Assembly (NCBI GenBank): GCA_039654915.1
Contig: CM077600.1
Coordinates: forward strand, 69,697,992 to 69,761,991
Direction of reading: 5' to 3'
DNA length: 64,000 nucleotides
Source: Aquilaria yunnanensis
Taxonomy: Eukaryota; Streptophyta; Magnoliopsida; Malvales; Thymelaeaceae
Position numbers and translations under genes: made by a program. The notes under the pieces were generated by a model. The model had not been told where the DNA came from and did not search any database. It worked only from the letters and a program-made list of their open reading frames with translations. Below are positions 1 through 12,310 of the stretch, piece by piece. How positions within the stretch are numbered: the first letter of the stretch is position 1; the number at the start of each line of letters is the position of its first letter.

Positions 1-117
1 ATTCGGCCATAGGGTGCTTATAGCACCAAGAGTGATGTCCTTTGACTTTAAAGAACATGTATGTTCGGCCATGGAGGTGGTTGAGGTGGTTATTGCACCA
101 AATGTGATGTCCTTTAG

Positions 118-330
118 ACTTAAAAGACATGTATTTTCGCCCATAAGGTAGTTATGGGTGGTTATAGGCCAAAGGAAGTGTTCCTTGACTTAAAAGACAT
201 GTATTTTCGCCCATAAGGTAGTTATGGGTGGTTATAGGCCAAAGGAAGTGTTCCTTGGCTAAAAGACATGTATTTTCGCCACCATACATGACCCTTAGCC
301 AAAGGAAGTGTTCTTTGGCTTAAAGGACAC
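118..330 (+). repeat. Tandem repeat of about 70 bp in X
   Basis: Two near-identical copies, starting near 120 and 190, contain CATGTATTTTCGCCCATAAG and GGCCAAAGGAAGTGTTCCTT. A third, divergent partial copy begins near 260. The repeats lie upstream of the TATA box, where enhancer-like repeats of an LTR U3 would be. The inverted copies lie at about 10490-10680 and 30015-30205. Confidence 0.75.
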
Positions 331-364
331 CTTTCTTGGTGTAAAGGTGTGCCTTTTGGTCATC

Positions 365-372
365 TATAAATA
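365..372 (+). promoter_or_regulatory. TATA box of repeat X
   Basis: TATAAATA within TCTATAAATAGCC, upstream of a region with no long frame. The same box is on the minus strand at 10412-10419 and 29937-29944 in the other X copies. Promoter function is inferred from the motif and position. Confidence 0.55.
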
Positions 373-838
373 GCCTTTAGTGGCTGGCCATTGTGGGTAC
401 GAATTTTACACTCAATTTGCACCATTTTTCTTGAGAGAAAAATTCCTCCTTTCATTCCTTTAAAGAGCCGAAATATTAGACATTTTCTTAGAGCATTGTG
501 GGTGGAATTACATTGAGATTCTTCATCTCAATTCAAGCCTCAAGGCGTATCTCTAAGATCAAGTCCTTCCTTTTCCTTTTCGGCACAAGACTATCAAAAA
601 GGAAGGTACGCATCCTTTCTTGCTTTAGTAGCATGCTACGGATTTAAATTTTATGAATGATCTTAGTGGCATGCTAAGTTTGTTTGACTGGATAAGTATG
701 TCTATATTCATGTTGAACTCAAATAGCATGCTAGATATTGTTTTTTGAGACAATATGTATGGAAAACTTATATGCATGTGGCATATACACAAATGAATAA
801 CATAAGAGTATGTTATTATTGAGATCCTGAAAATCTTC

Positions 839-3800
839 AGTGGAAACTTTCACAACCTGTTGGGAATGAAATTGAAACAGTTACAACCAGTTTGGAATGA
901 AGTGGAAACAACCACAACTAGTTTGGATTGAGTTAGAAACATTCACAACGTGTTTGGGATGAAATGGAAACATTCACAACCTGTTCGGAAAAAGGTGGAA
1001 ACTTTCACTACTTGTTTGGAATGAAATTGAAAGATTCAAACTTGTTAGGAATGAAGTGGAAACCTTCACAACCTGTTGGGAAAGAAATTGAAACATTCAC
1101 AACTTGTTTGGAATGAAATGGAAACATTCACAACTAGTTTGGAATGAGATGGAAACATTCACAACTAGTTTGGAATGAAATGGCAGTTTTCACAACTTGT
1201 TTGGAATGAAAATGAAACATTCACAACTTGTTTGGAATGAAATGAAAAAAATCACAAGTAGTTTGGAATGAAATTGAAAACAATCACAACTTGTTTAGAA
1301 TGAAATGGAAACATTCACAACATGTTTGGAATGAATTGGAAACATTCACAACTCATTTCGAATGAAATGGAAACATTCACAACTTGCTTGGAAAGAAATT
1401 GAAACATTCACAACTTGTTTAAAATGAAATGTAAACATTCACAACTTTGTTTGGAATGAAATGGAAAACATTCACAAGTAGTTTGGAAAGAAATGTAAAC
1501 CTTCACAACATGGTTGGAATGAAATTGAAACATTCACAACTTGTTTGGAACGAAATGGAAGCATTCACAATTAGTTTGGAACAAAATGGAAACAATCACA
1601 ACGAGTTTGGAATGAAATTGAAACAATCACAACTTCTTTGGAATTAGCTGGAAACTGTGAGAACTTGTTCGGAATGAAATTGAAACATTCACAAGTTGTT
1701 TGAGATGAAATAGAAACAATTACAACCAGTTTGGAATGAAATGGAAACTTTCAAAAGTTGTTTTGAATGAAATTGAAATCTTCAAAACTTGTTTGGAATG
1801 AAACGGAAACATTCACAACTAGTTTGGAATGAAACAGAAACATTCACAACTAGTTTGGAACGTAATTGAAACATTCACAACTTGTTTGGAATGAAATGAA
1901 AAAAATCACAAGTAGTTTGGAATGAGATTGAAACCAATCACAACTTGTTTAGAATGAAATGGAAACATTCACAACATGTTTGGAATGAATTGGAAACATT
2001 CACAACTCATTTCGAATGAAATGGAAACATTCACAACTTGTTAGGAATGGAGTGGAAACTTTCACAACTTGTTGGGAATGAAATTGAAACAGTCACAACC
2101 AGTTTGGAATGAAGTAGAAAACACCACAACTAGTTTGGATTGAGTTAGAAACATTCACAACGTGTTTGGGATGAAATGGAAACATTCACAACCTGTTCGG
2201 AAAAAGGTGGAAACTTTCACTACTTGTTTGGAATGAAATTGAAAGATTCAAACTTGTTAGGAATGAAGTGGAAACCTTCACAACCTGTTGGGAAAGAAAT
2301 TGAAACATTCACAACTTGTTTGGAATGAAATGGAAACATTCACAACTAGTTTGGAATGAGATGGAAACATTCACAACTAGTTTGGAATGAAATGGAAGCT
2401 TTCACAACTTGTTTGGAATGAAAATGAAACATTCACAACTTGTTTGGAATGAAATGAAAAAAATCACAAGTAGTTTGGAATGAAATTGAAAACAATCACA
2501 ACTTGTTTAGAATGAAATGGAAACATTCACAACATGTTTGGAATGAATTGGAAACATTCACAACTCATTTCGAATGAAATGGAAACATTCACAACTTGTT
2601 TGGAAAGAAATTGAAACATTCACAGCTTGTTTAGAATGAAATGTAAACATTCACAACTTCGTTTGGAATGAAATGGAAAACATTCACAAGTAGTTTGGAA
2701 AGAAATGTAAACCTTCACAACATGGTTGGAATGAAATTGAAACATTCACAACTTGTTTGGAACGAAATGGAAGCATTCACAATTAGTTTGGAACAAAATG
2801 GAAACAATCACAACGAGTTTGGAATGAAATTGAAACAATCACAACTTCTTTGGAATTAGCTGGAAACTGTGAGAACTTGTTCGGAATGAAATTGAAACAT
2901 TCACAAGTTGTTTGAGATGAAATAGAAACAATTACAACCAGTTTGGAATGAAATGGAAACTTTCAAAAGTTGTTTTGAATGAAATTGAAATCTTCAAAAC
3001 TTGTTTGGAATGAAACGGAAACATTCACAACTAGTTTGGAATGAAACAGAAACATTCACAACTAGTTTGGAACGTAATTGAAACATTCACAACTTGTTTG
3101 GAATGAAATGAAAAAAATCACAAGTAGTTTGGAATGAGATTGAAAACAATCACAACTTGTTTAGAATGAAATGGAAACATTCACAACATGTTTGGAATGA
3201 ATTGGAAACATTCACAACTCATTTCGAATGAAATGGAAACATTCACAACTTGTTAGGAATGGAGTGGAAACTTTCACAACTTGTTGGGAATGAAATTGAA
3301 ACAGTCACAACCAGTTTGGAATGAAGTGGAAACAACCACAACTAGTTTGGATTGAGTTAGAAACATTCACAACGTGTTTGGGATGAAATGGAAACATTCA
3401 CAACCTGTTCGGAAAAAGGTGGAAACTTTCACTACTTGTTTGGAATGAAATTGAAAGATTCAAACTTGTTAGGAATGAAGTGGAAACCTTCACAACCTGT
3501 TGGGAAAGAAATTGAAACATTCACAACTTGTTTGGAATGAAATGGAAACATTCACAACTAGTTTGGAATGAGATGGAAACATTCACAACTAGTTTGGAAT
3601 GAAATGGAAGCTTTCACAACTTGTTTGGAATGAAAATGAAACATTCACAACTTGTTTGGAATGAAATGAAAAAAATCACAAGTAGTTTGGAATGAAATTG
3701 AAAACAATCACAACTTGTTTAGAATGAAATGGAAACATTCACAACATGTTTGGAATGAATTGGAAACATTCACAACTCATTTCGAATGAAATGGAAACAT

Positions 3801-6800
3801 TCACAACTTGTTTGGAAAGAAATTGAAACATTCACAGCTTGTTTAGAATGAAATGTAAACATTCACAACTTTGTTTGGAATGAAATGGAAAACATTCACA
3901 AGTAGTTTGGAAAGAAATGTAAACCTTCACAACATGGTTGGAATGAAATTGAAACATTCACAACTTGTTTGGAACGAAATGGAAGCATTCACAATTAGTT
4001 TGGAACAAAATGGAAACAATCACAACGAGTTTGGAATGAAATTCAAACAATCACAACTTCTTTGGAATTAGCTGGAAACTGTGAGAACTTGTTCGGAATG
4101 AAATTGAAACATTCACAAGTTGTTTGAGATGAAATAGAAACAATTACAACCAGTTTGGAATGAAATGGAAACTTTCAAAAGTTGTTTTGAATGAAATTGA
4201 AATCTTCAAAACTTGTTTGGAATGAAACGGAAACATTCACAACTAGTTTGGAATGAAACAGAAACATTCACAACTAGTTTGGAACGTAATTGAAACATTC
4301 ACAACTTGTTTGGAATGAAATGAAAAAAATCACAAGTAGTTTGGAATGAGATTGAAACCAATCACAACTTGTTTAGAATGAAATGGAAACATTCACAACA
4401 TGTTTGGAATGAATTGGAAACATTCACAACTCATTTCGAATGAAATGGAAACATTCACAACTTGTTAGGAATGGAGTGGAAACTTTCACAACTTGTTGGG
4501 AATGAAATTGAAACACTCACAACCAGTTTGGAATGAAGTAGAAAACACCACAACTAGTTTGGATTGAGTTAGAAACATTCACAACGTGTTTGGGATGAAA
4601 TGGAAACATTCACAACCTGTTCGGAAAAAGGTGGAAACTTTCACTACTTGTTTGGAATGAAATTGAAAGATTCAAACTTGTTAGGAATGAAGTGGAAACC
4701 TTCACAACCTGTTGGGAAAGAAATTGAAACATTCACAACTTGTTTGGAATGAAATGGAAACATTCACAACTAGTTTGGAATGAGATGGAAACATTCACAA
4801 CTAGTTTGGAATGAAATGGAAGCTTTCACAACTTGTTTGGAATGAAAATGAAACATTCACAACTTGTTTGGAATGAAATGAAAAAAATCACAAGTAGTTT
4901 GGAATGAAATTGAAAACAATCACAACTTGTTTAGAATGAAATGGAAACATTCACAACATGTTTGGAATGAATTGGAAACATTCACAACTCATTTCGAATG
5001 AAATGGAAACATTCACAACTTGTTTGGAAAGAAATTGAAACATTCACAGCTTGTTTAGAATGAAATGTAAACATTCACAACTTCGTTTGGAATGAAATGG
5101 AAAACATTCACAAGTAGTTTGGAAAGAAATGTAAACCTTCACAACATGGTTGGAATGAAATTGAAACATTCACAACTTGTTTGGAACGAAATGGAAGCAT
5201 TCACAATTAGTTTGGAACAAAATGGAAACAATCACAACGAGTTTGGAATGAAATTGAAACAATCACAACTTCTTTGGAATTAGCTGGAAACTGTGAGAAC
5301 TTGTTCGGAATGAAATTGAAACATTCACAAGTTGTTTGAGATGAAATAGAAACAATTACAACCAGTTTGGAATGAAATGGAAACTTTCAAAAGTTGTTTT
5401 GAATGAAATTGAAATCTTCAAAACTTGTTTGGAATGAAACGGAAACATTCACAACTAGTTTGGAATGAAACAGAAACATTCACAACTAGTTTGGAACGTA
5501 ATTGAAACATTCACAACTTGTTTGGAATGAAATGAAAAAAATCACAAGTAGTTTGGAATGAGATTGAAAACAATCACAACTTGTTTAGAATGAAATGGAA
5601 ACATTCACAACATGTTTGGAATGAATTGGAAACATTCACAACTCATTTCGAATGAAATGGAAACATTCACAACTTGTTAGGAATGGAGTGGAAACTTTCA
5701 CAACTTGTTGGGAATGAAATTGAAACAGTCACAACCAGTTTGGAATGAAGTGGAAACAACCACAACTAGTTTGGATTGAGTTAGAAACATTCACAACGTG
5801 TTTGGGATGAAATGGAAACATTCACAACCTGTTCGGAAAAAGGTGGAAACTTTCACTACTTGTTTGGAATGAAATTGAAAGATTCAAACTTGTTAGGAAT
5901 GAAGTGGAAACCTTCACAACCTGTTGGGAAAGAAATTGAAACATTCACAACTTGTTTGGAATGAAATGGAAACATTCACAACTAGTTTGGAATGAGATGG
6001 AAACATTCACAACTAGTTTGGAATGAAATGGAAGCTTTCACAACTTGTTTGGAATGAAAATGAAACATTCACAACTTGTTTGGAATGAAATGAAAAAAAT
6101 CACAAGTAGTTTGGAATGAAATTGAAAACAATCACAACTTGTTTAGAATGAAATGGAAACATTCACAACATGTTTGGAATGAATTGGAAACATTCACAAC
6201 TCATTTCGAATGAAATGGAAACATTCACAACTTGTTTGGAAAGAAATTGAAACATTCACAGCTTGTTTAGAATGAAATGTAAACATTCACAACTTTGTTT
6301 GGAATGAAATGGAAAACATTCACAAGTAGTTTGGAAAGAAATGTAAACCTTCACAACATGGTTGGAATGAAATTGAAACATTCACAACTTGTTTGGAACG
6401 AAATGGAAGCATTCACAATTTGTTTGGAACAAAATGGAAACAATCACAACGAGTTTGGAATGAAATTGAAACAATCACAACTTCTTTGGAATTAGCTGGA
6501 AACTGTGAGAACTTGTTCGGAATGAAATTGAAACATTCACAAGTTGTTTGAGATGAAATAGAAACAATTACAACCAGTTTGGAATGAAATGGAAACTTTC
6601 AAAAGTTGTTTTGAATGAAATTGAAATCTTCAAAACTTGTTTGGAATGAAACGGAAACATTCACAACTAGTTTGGAATGAAACAGAAACATTCACAACTA
6701 GTTTGGAACGTAATTGAAACATTCACAACTTGTTTGGAATGAAATGAAAAAAATCACAAGTAGTTTGGAATGAGATTGAAAACAATCACAACTTGTTTAG

Positions 6801-9165
6801 AATGAAATGGAAACATTCACAACATGTTTGGAATGAATTGGAAACATTCACAACTCATTTCGAATGAAATGGAAACATTCACAACTTGTTAGGAATGGAG
6901 TGGAAACTTTCACAACTTGTTGGGAATGAAATTGAAACAGTCACAACCAGTTTGGAATGAAGTGGAAACAACCACAACTAGTTTGGATTGAGTTAGAAAC
7001 ATTCACAACGTGTTTGGGATGAAATGGAAACATTCACAACGTGTTCGGAAAAAGGTGGAAACTTTCACTACTTGTTTGGAATGAAATTGAAAGATTCAAA
7101 CTTGTTAGGAATGAAGTGGAAACCTTCACAACCTGTTGGGAAAGAAATTGAAACATTCACAACTTGTTTGGAATGAAATGGAAACATTCACAACTAGTTT
7201 GGAATGAGATGGAAACATTCACAACTAGTTTGGAATGAAATGGAAGCTTTCACAACTTGTTTGGAATGAAAATGAAACATTCACAACTTGTTTGGAATGA
7301 AATGAAAAAAATCACAAGTAGTTTGGAATGAAATTGAAAACAATCACAACTTGTTTAGAATGAAATGGAAACATTCACAACATGTTTGGAATGAATTGGA
7401 AACATTCACAACTCATTTCGAATGAAATGGAAACATTCACAACTTGTTTGGAAAGAAATTGAAACATTCACAGCTTGTTTAGAATGAAATGTAAACATTC
7501 ACAACTTCGTTTGGAATGAAATGGAAAACATTCACAAGTAGTTTGGAAAGAAATGTAAACCTTCACAACATGGTTGGAATGAAATTGAAACATTCACAAC
7601 TTGTTTGGAACGAAATGGAAGCATTCACAATTAGTTTGGAACAAAATGGAAACAATCACAACGAGTTTGGAATGAAATTGAAACAATCACAACTTCTTTG
7701 GAATTAGCTGGAAACTGTGAGAACTTGTTCGGAATGAAATTGAAACATTCACAAGTTGTTTGAGATGAAATAGAAACAATTACAACCAGTTTGGAATGAA
7801 ATGGAAACTTTCAAAAGTTGTTTTGAATGAAATTGAAATCTTCAAAACTTGTTTGGAATGAAACGGAAACATTCACAACTAGTTTGGAATGAAACAGAAA
7901 CATTCACAACTAGTTTGGAACGTAATTGAAACATTCACAACTTGTTTGGAATGAAATGAAAAAAATCACATGTAGTTTGGAATGAGATTGAAAACAATCA
8001 CAACTTGTTTAGAATGAAATGGAAACATTCACAACATGTTTGGAATGAATTGGAAACATTCACAACTCATTTCGAATGAAATGGAAACATTCACAACTTG
8101 TTAGGAATGGAGTGGAAACTTTCACAACTTGTTGGGAATGAAATTGAAACAGTCACAACCAGTTTGGAATGAAGTGGAAACAACCACAACTAGTTTGGAT
8201 TGAGTTAGAAACATTCACAACGTGTTTGGGATGAAATGGAAACATTCACAACCTGTTCGGAAAAAGGTGGAAACTTTCACTACTTGTTTGGAATGAAATT
8301 GAAAGATTCAAACTTGTTAGGAATGAAGTGGAAACCTTCACAACCTGTTGGGAAAGAAATTGAAACATTCACAACTTGTTTGGAATGAAATGGAAACATT
8401 CACAACTAGTTTGGAATGAGATGGAAACATTCACAACTAGTTTGGAATGAAATGGAAGCTTTCACAACTTGTTTGGAATGAAAATGAAACATTCACAACT
8501 TGTTTGGAATGAAATGAAAAAAATCACAAGTAGTTTGGAATGAAATTGAAAACAATCACAACTTGTTTAGAATGAAATGGAAACATTCACAACATGTTTG
8601 GAATGAATTGGAAACATTCACAACTCATTTCGAATGAAATGGAAACATTCACAACTTGTTTGGAAAGAAATTGAAACATTCACAGCTTGTTTAGAATGAA
8701 ATGTAAACATTCACAACTTTGTTTGGAATGAAATGGAAAACATTCACAAGTAGTTTGGAAAGAAATGTAAACCTTCACAACATGGTTGGAATGAAATTGA
8801 AACATTCACAACTTGTTTGGAACGAAATGGAAGCATTCACAATTAGTTTGGAACAAAATGGAAACATTCACAACGAGTTTGGAATGAAATTGAAACAATC
8901 ACAACTTCTTTAGAATTAGCTGGAAACTGTGAGAACTTGTTCGGAATGAAATTGAAACATTCACAAGTTGTTTGAGATGAAATAGAAACAATTACAACCA
9001 GTTTGGAATGAAATGGAAACTTTCAAAAGTTGTTTTGAATGAAATTGAAATCTTCAAAACTTGTTTGGAATGAAACGGAAACATTCACAACTAGTTTGGA
9101 ATGAAACAGAAACATTCACAACTAGTTTGGAACGTAATTGAAACATTCACAACTTGTTTGGAATG
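839..9165 (+). repeat. Satellite array 1 (31-bp subunit, 1,212-bp unit, 2,424-bp dimer)
   Basis: The subunit is about 31 bp, beginning GTTTGGAATGAAATGG and ending ATTCACAACTT. About 39 subunits form a unit of 1,212 bp, seen at equivalent positions 1447, 2659, 3871, 5083, 6295, 7507 and 8719. AACTTTG and AACTTCG alternate at the same place in successive units, giving a 2,424-bp dimer. GTAGAAAACACC recurs at 2113 and 4537, again two units apart. The short frames inside arise from the repeat itself and have no start context or known domain. Confidence 0.97.
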
Positions 9166-9944
9166 TGATACGATCAAAGAAGGCACAACCAAGGAAGGCA
9201 AGGACCCACTGAAGGTTTCTAGTGGACTATGATTGACAAGGAAAAAGGCTAGGGAGCTCAATAGTGCACTTCAAGCTTGGATGTTGACAGACTGGCGATA
9301 TTCTGGTAGAAAAATAATATCTTGAGCTAAACGGATCAGAATTGCGTAATTCTTAATTCATTGGAAAGCTAACATCTGGAGCTACAAATCATATGAAGAC
9401 CGTGAAACCCAGTTTTCACGTTAAGGAGGTCCAATTTAGCTTCAAAGTCGCGATTTACGAGTGATCGCTGGTTCAGAAGAAGTTGCAGTATTTTGGTCAT
9501 ATCTTTGGATTCAGATGTCCGTTTTGTGTGGTTCAGGTGTCATTTCAAAGCTAAGAACGATATCTACAACTTTCATGCTTTTCATTTTGAGAAATAATGG
9601 TTGCATCAAGTTTGAATTTCAGCTTGAAGTTGAAGACACAAGCAGGAACCACCTGAGAAGACTATTTGGGGGATTTCGGGTTTAATCTTGTATTTATATT
9701 TTATTTTCGTTCAAATCCTATTTAGATACATTATTTAGGAAGTTATTTAGGCTATGGAATAGTTTTAAATCGTTTTGGACAAGTGGAATACGCTGCATTT
9801 ATTAAACTTGTTCAAACTAGGAATTAGAGTCCTAATTTGACTAGGATTTCCTATGTCTTTGTATCTAGGATTCCTAAGGGATTTAGGCTGCGAATTTTGC
9901 CTAGCTTTTAACCCTAGTTTAGGCCTATATAAAGGCACATATTC
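9166..9944 (+). mobile_element. LTR-1, truncated LTR of a gypsy family (U3 and TATA only)
   Basis: It begins TGATACGATCAAAGAAGG, as does the solo LTR at 10685, and is related to the minus-strand LTR at 59615-60601. The left edge is clean: satellite GGAATG directly precedes TGATAC. Homology to the other LTRs ends at CACATATTC just after the TATA box, where repeat X begins. R and U5 are therefore missing. LTR-1 and LTR-2 differ at many sites, so they are not the pair of one element. Confidence 0.85.
9926..9933 (+). promoter_or_regulatory. TATA box of LTR-1
   Basis: TATATAAA within GGCCTATATAAAGGCAC, conserved in LTR-2 (11414-11421) and in the minus-strand LTR at 59870-59877. The transcribed part that should follow has been replaced by repeat X. 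Confidence 0.6.
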
Positions 9945-10411
9945 TGAAGATTTTCAGGATCTCAATAATAACATACTCTTATGTTATTCATTTGTGTATA
10001 TGCCACATGCATATAAGTTTTCCATACATATTGTCTCAAAAAACAATATCTAGCATGCTATTTGAGTTCAACATGAATATAGACATACTTATCCAGTCAA
10101 ACAAGCTTAGCATGCCACTAAGATCATTCATAAAATTTAAATCCTTAGCATGCTACTAAAGCAAGAAAGGATGCGTACCTTCCTTTTTGATAGTCTTGTG
10201 CCGAAAAGGAAAAGGAAGGACTTGATCTTAGAGATACGCCTTGAGGCTTGAATTGAGATGAAGAATCTCAATGTAATTCCACACACAATGCTCTAAGAAA
10301 GTGTCTAATATTTCGGCTCTTTAAAGGAATGAAAGGAGGAATTTTTCTCTCAAGAAAAATGGTGCAAATTGAGTGTAAAATTCGTACCCTCAATGGCCAG
10401 CCACTAAAGGC

Positions 10412-10419
10412 TATTTATA
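10412..10419 (-). promoter_or_regulatory. TATA box of inverted repeat X
   Basis: TATAAATA on the minus strand, the counterpart of 365-372. It is the only promoter-like motif I recognise in this copy of X. Confidence 0.5.
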
Positions 10420-10684
10420 GATGACCAAAAGGCACACCTTTACACCAAGAAAGGTGTCCTTTAAGCCAAAGAACACTTCCTTTGGCTAAGGGTCATGTAT
10501 GGTGGAAAAAATACATGTCTTTTAGCCAAGGAACACTTCCTTTGGCCTATAACCACCCATAACTACCTTATGGGCGAAAATACATGTCTTTTAAGTCAAG
10601 GAACACTTCCTTTGGCCTATAACCACCCATAACTACCTTATGGGCGAAAATACATGTCTTTTAAGTCTAAAGGACATCACATTT

Positions 10685-11677
10685 TGATACGATCAAAGAA
10701 GGCACAACTAAGGATGGGAGCTGCTGGAACATGGAAGGAATCATATGGAGATGATGGCCAAGCTTGGATGTTGACAGACTGGCGATATTCTGGTTGAAAA
10801 ATCATATCTTGAGCTAAACGGATCAGAATTGCGTAATTCTTGATTCATTGGAAAGCTAACATCTGGAGCTACAAATCATATGAAGACCGTGAAACCCAGT
10901 TTGCACGTTAAGGAGGTCCAATTTGGCTTCAAAGTCGCGATTTACGAGTTATCGCTGGTTCAGAAGCAGTTGCAGTATTTTGGGTATATCTTTGGCTTTA
11001 GATGTCCGTTTTGTGTGGTTCAGGTGTCATTTCAAAGCTAAGAAAGAGAGATACAACTTTCATGCTTTGAATTTTGATAAATCATTGCTGCATCAAGTTC
11101 GAATTTCAGCTTGAAGTTGGAGACACAAGCCAGAATCACCCAAGAAGGCTATTTTGGAGTTTTTATGGCCAATCTTATTTTGTAACGTATTTTATTTTAT
11201 GTTCCTGTTTATTTACATTATTTAGGATTTTATTTAGGCCATGGAAGTGATTTAGGTCACTTAGGATAAATGGAATTCGCTGCACACCTTAAACTTGTGT
11301 TAAAAGGGTGTAGGAATCCTAGTTTGACTAGGTTTTCTTGAGTCCTTTGTAACTAGGTTTCCTAGGTGACTTGGGCTGCGAATTTTGCCCAGCTTTTAAC
11401 CCTAGTTTAGGCCTATATAAAGGCACATATTCTGGATGTAAATACACAGATTTATGCCAAAATAATATTGCTCTTTGGAGAGGTTTTCTCTTTGGTTCTT
11501 TGTGGACTGCCTTGGTGCACAAGTATGCTTGTGTTCTTGGAGTTCTATACTTCTCGTTTCTAGTCACAGGTTGATTAGGGGTGGGGGTCTTCAAACCCAG
11601 TCTCTTTGATGTCTTGTGGAGCTTGAAAAACATCTTGGGCGAGTTTCATGGTCGTTATACCATCGGGGTTCGCATCA
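10685..11677 (+). mobile_element. LTR-2, complete solo LTR with 5-bp target duplication
   Basis: It runs from TGATACGATC to TTCGCATCA, 993 bp, and is flanked by CATTT at 10680-10684 and 11678-11682. The uninterrupted target is present in the window near 100-115 in reverse complement, with one CATTT copy. No internal region or second LTR is present, so this is a solo LTR formed by LTR-LTR recombination. It belongs to the same family as the gag-carrying element at 57752-60601, whose LTR ends in the same TTCGCATCA. The short frames inside it are not genes. Confidence 0.93.
11414..11421 (+). promoter_or_regulatory. TATA box of solo LTR-2
   Basis: TATATAAA in GGCCTATATAAAGGCAC, with R and U5 intact downstream to 11677. 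Confidence 0.6.
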
Positions 11678-12039
11678 CATTTGGTGCAATAACCACCTCA
11701 ACCACCTCCATGGCCGAACATACATGTCCTTTAAAGTCAAAGGACATCACTCTTGGTGCTATAAGCACCCTATGGCCGAATATACATGTCCATTCACCCA
11801 AGGAACACTTCCTTTGGATGAAAGGACATGTTCTTTTAGCCAAGAGTTATTTCTTTTGATGAAGAGACATACCTTTACACAAAAGATGTGTCTCTTGGTG
11901 GTTTTGAGCTAAAAACAAGGTGAGCTGGCACAAAGCTAGCTCAATATGCTACTTATGCACCATTGAGCTCCTTTGAGCTCCAACCTAGCACCATGAACTA
12001 AGGTCCAGCTCCAAGAACTGACCTTGAGCTGGAGTTAGC

Positions 12040-12300
12040 TGCTTTCAGCTGAAGTAAACTGAAGTCCAGCTACACTCAGCTACCAAAAGCTGAAGTGAGC
12101 TGACTTGAGCTGAAGTCCAGCTACATTCAGCTACCATAAGCTGAAGTGAGCTGACTTGAGCTGACTTGAGCTAACTTGAGCTGAAGTCCAGCTACATTCA
12201 GCTACCATAAGCTGAAGTGAGCTGACTTGAGCTGACTTGAGCTAACTTGAGCTGAAGTCCAGCTACTTTGAGCTACTTATAGCTGAAGTGAGCTGACATC
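12040..12300 (+). repeat. AGCT-rich tandem repeat in X, 71-bp period
   Basis: GAAGTCCAGCTAC recurs at 12112, 12183 and 12254, exactly 71 bp apart, with a shorter-spaced copy near 12061. Inside the unit, CTTGAGCTGA repeats about every 10 bp. It resembles variable U3 repeats of LTR elements. The region from 11683 to 12040 is unique X sequence with no gene. Confidence 0.85.
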
Positions 12301-12310
12301 ATAAGTACCC

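Larger units (their letters stand above)
1..838 (+). mobile_element. LTR-like repeat X, 3' part, cut by window start
   Basis: This stretch is the reverse complement of 9945-10684 joined directly to 11683-11781, so it is the same repeat without the solo LTR found there. Read on the plus strand it has short tandem repeats, a TATA box near 365, an untranslated leader-like region without a long frame, and an abrupt end in ATCTTCA against satellite at 839. That layout resembles U3-R-U5 of an LTR ending in CA, but no primer-binding site or coding region follows, so the class is inferred. A solo LTR or a non-autonomous element is equally possible. The 5' part lies outside the window. Confidence 0.7.
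9945..12310 (-). mobile_element. Repeat X, inverted copy interrupted by a solo LTR
   Basis: Segments 9945-10684 and 11683-11781 together match 1-838 in reverse complement. The remainder, to about 12301 or 12310, is the part of X lying outside the window in the first copy. Its left edge TGAAGATTTTCAGG is the same terminus seen against satellite at 838, so it is a true end of X. A possible opposite terminus is GACATCA at 12301, but no target duplication matches there, so that edge is uncertain. X contains AGCT-rich tandem repeats and no long frame. Confidence 0.7.

Noticed and set aside
1447..1647. Repeated 60-66-residue frames (and similar ones in all arrays) with near-identical proteins
   Set aside because: They recur once per 1.2-kb satellite unit, have an internal 31-residue periodicity equal to three 31-bp subunits, and lie where GGAACG, GGAAAG or GGAACA replaces GGAATG and removes a TGA. 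No start context, domain or flanking gene structure supports coding.
839..9165. CRISPR array
   Set aside because: Repeats are contiguous with no unique spacers, and all other content is plant retrotransposon.
11328..11912. Several overlapping frames of 60-100 residues in LTR-2, X and their second copies
   Set aside because: They overlap on both strands inside noncoding LTR sequence, cross the LTR-2/X boundary and match no domain I recognise.
12295..12310. 16-bp match GACATCATAAGTACCC between the X edge and 22462-22477 in the Tat element
   Set aside because: About one such match is expected by chance in a window of this size; the flanks do not align.
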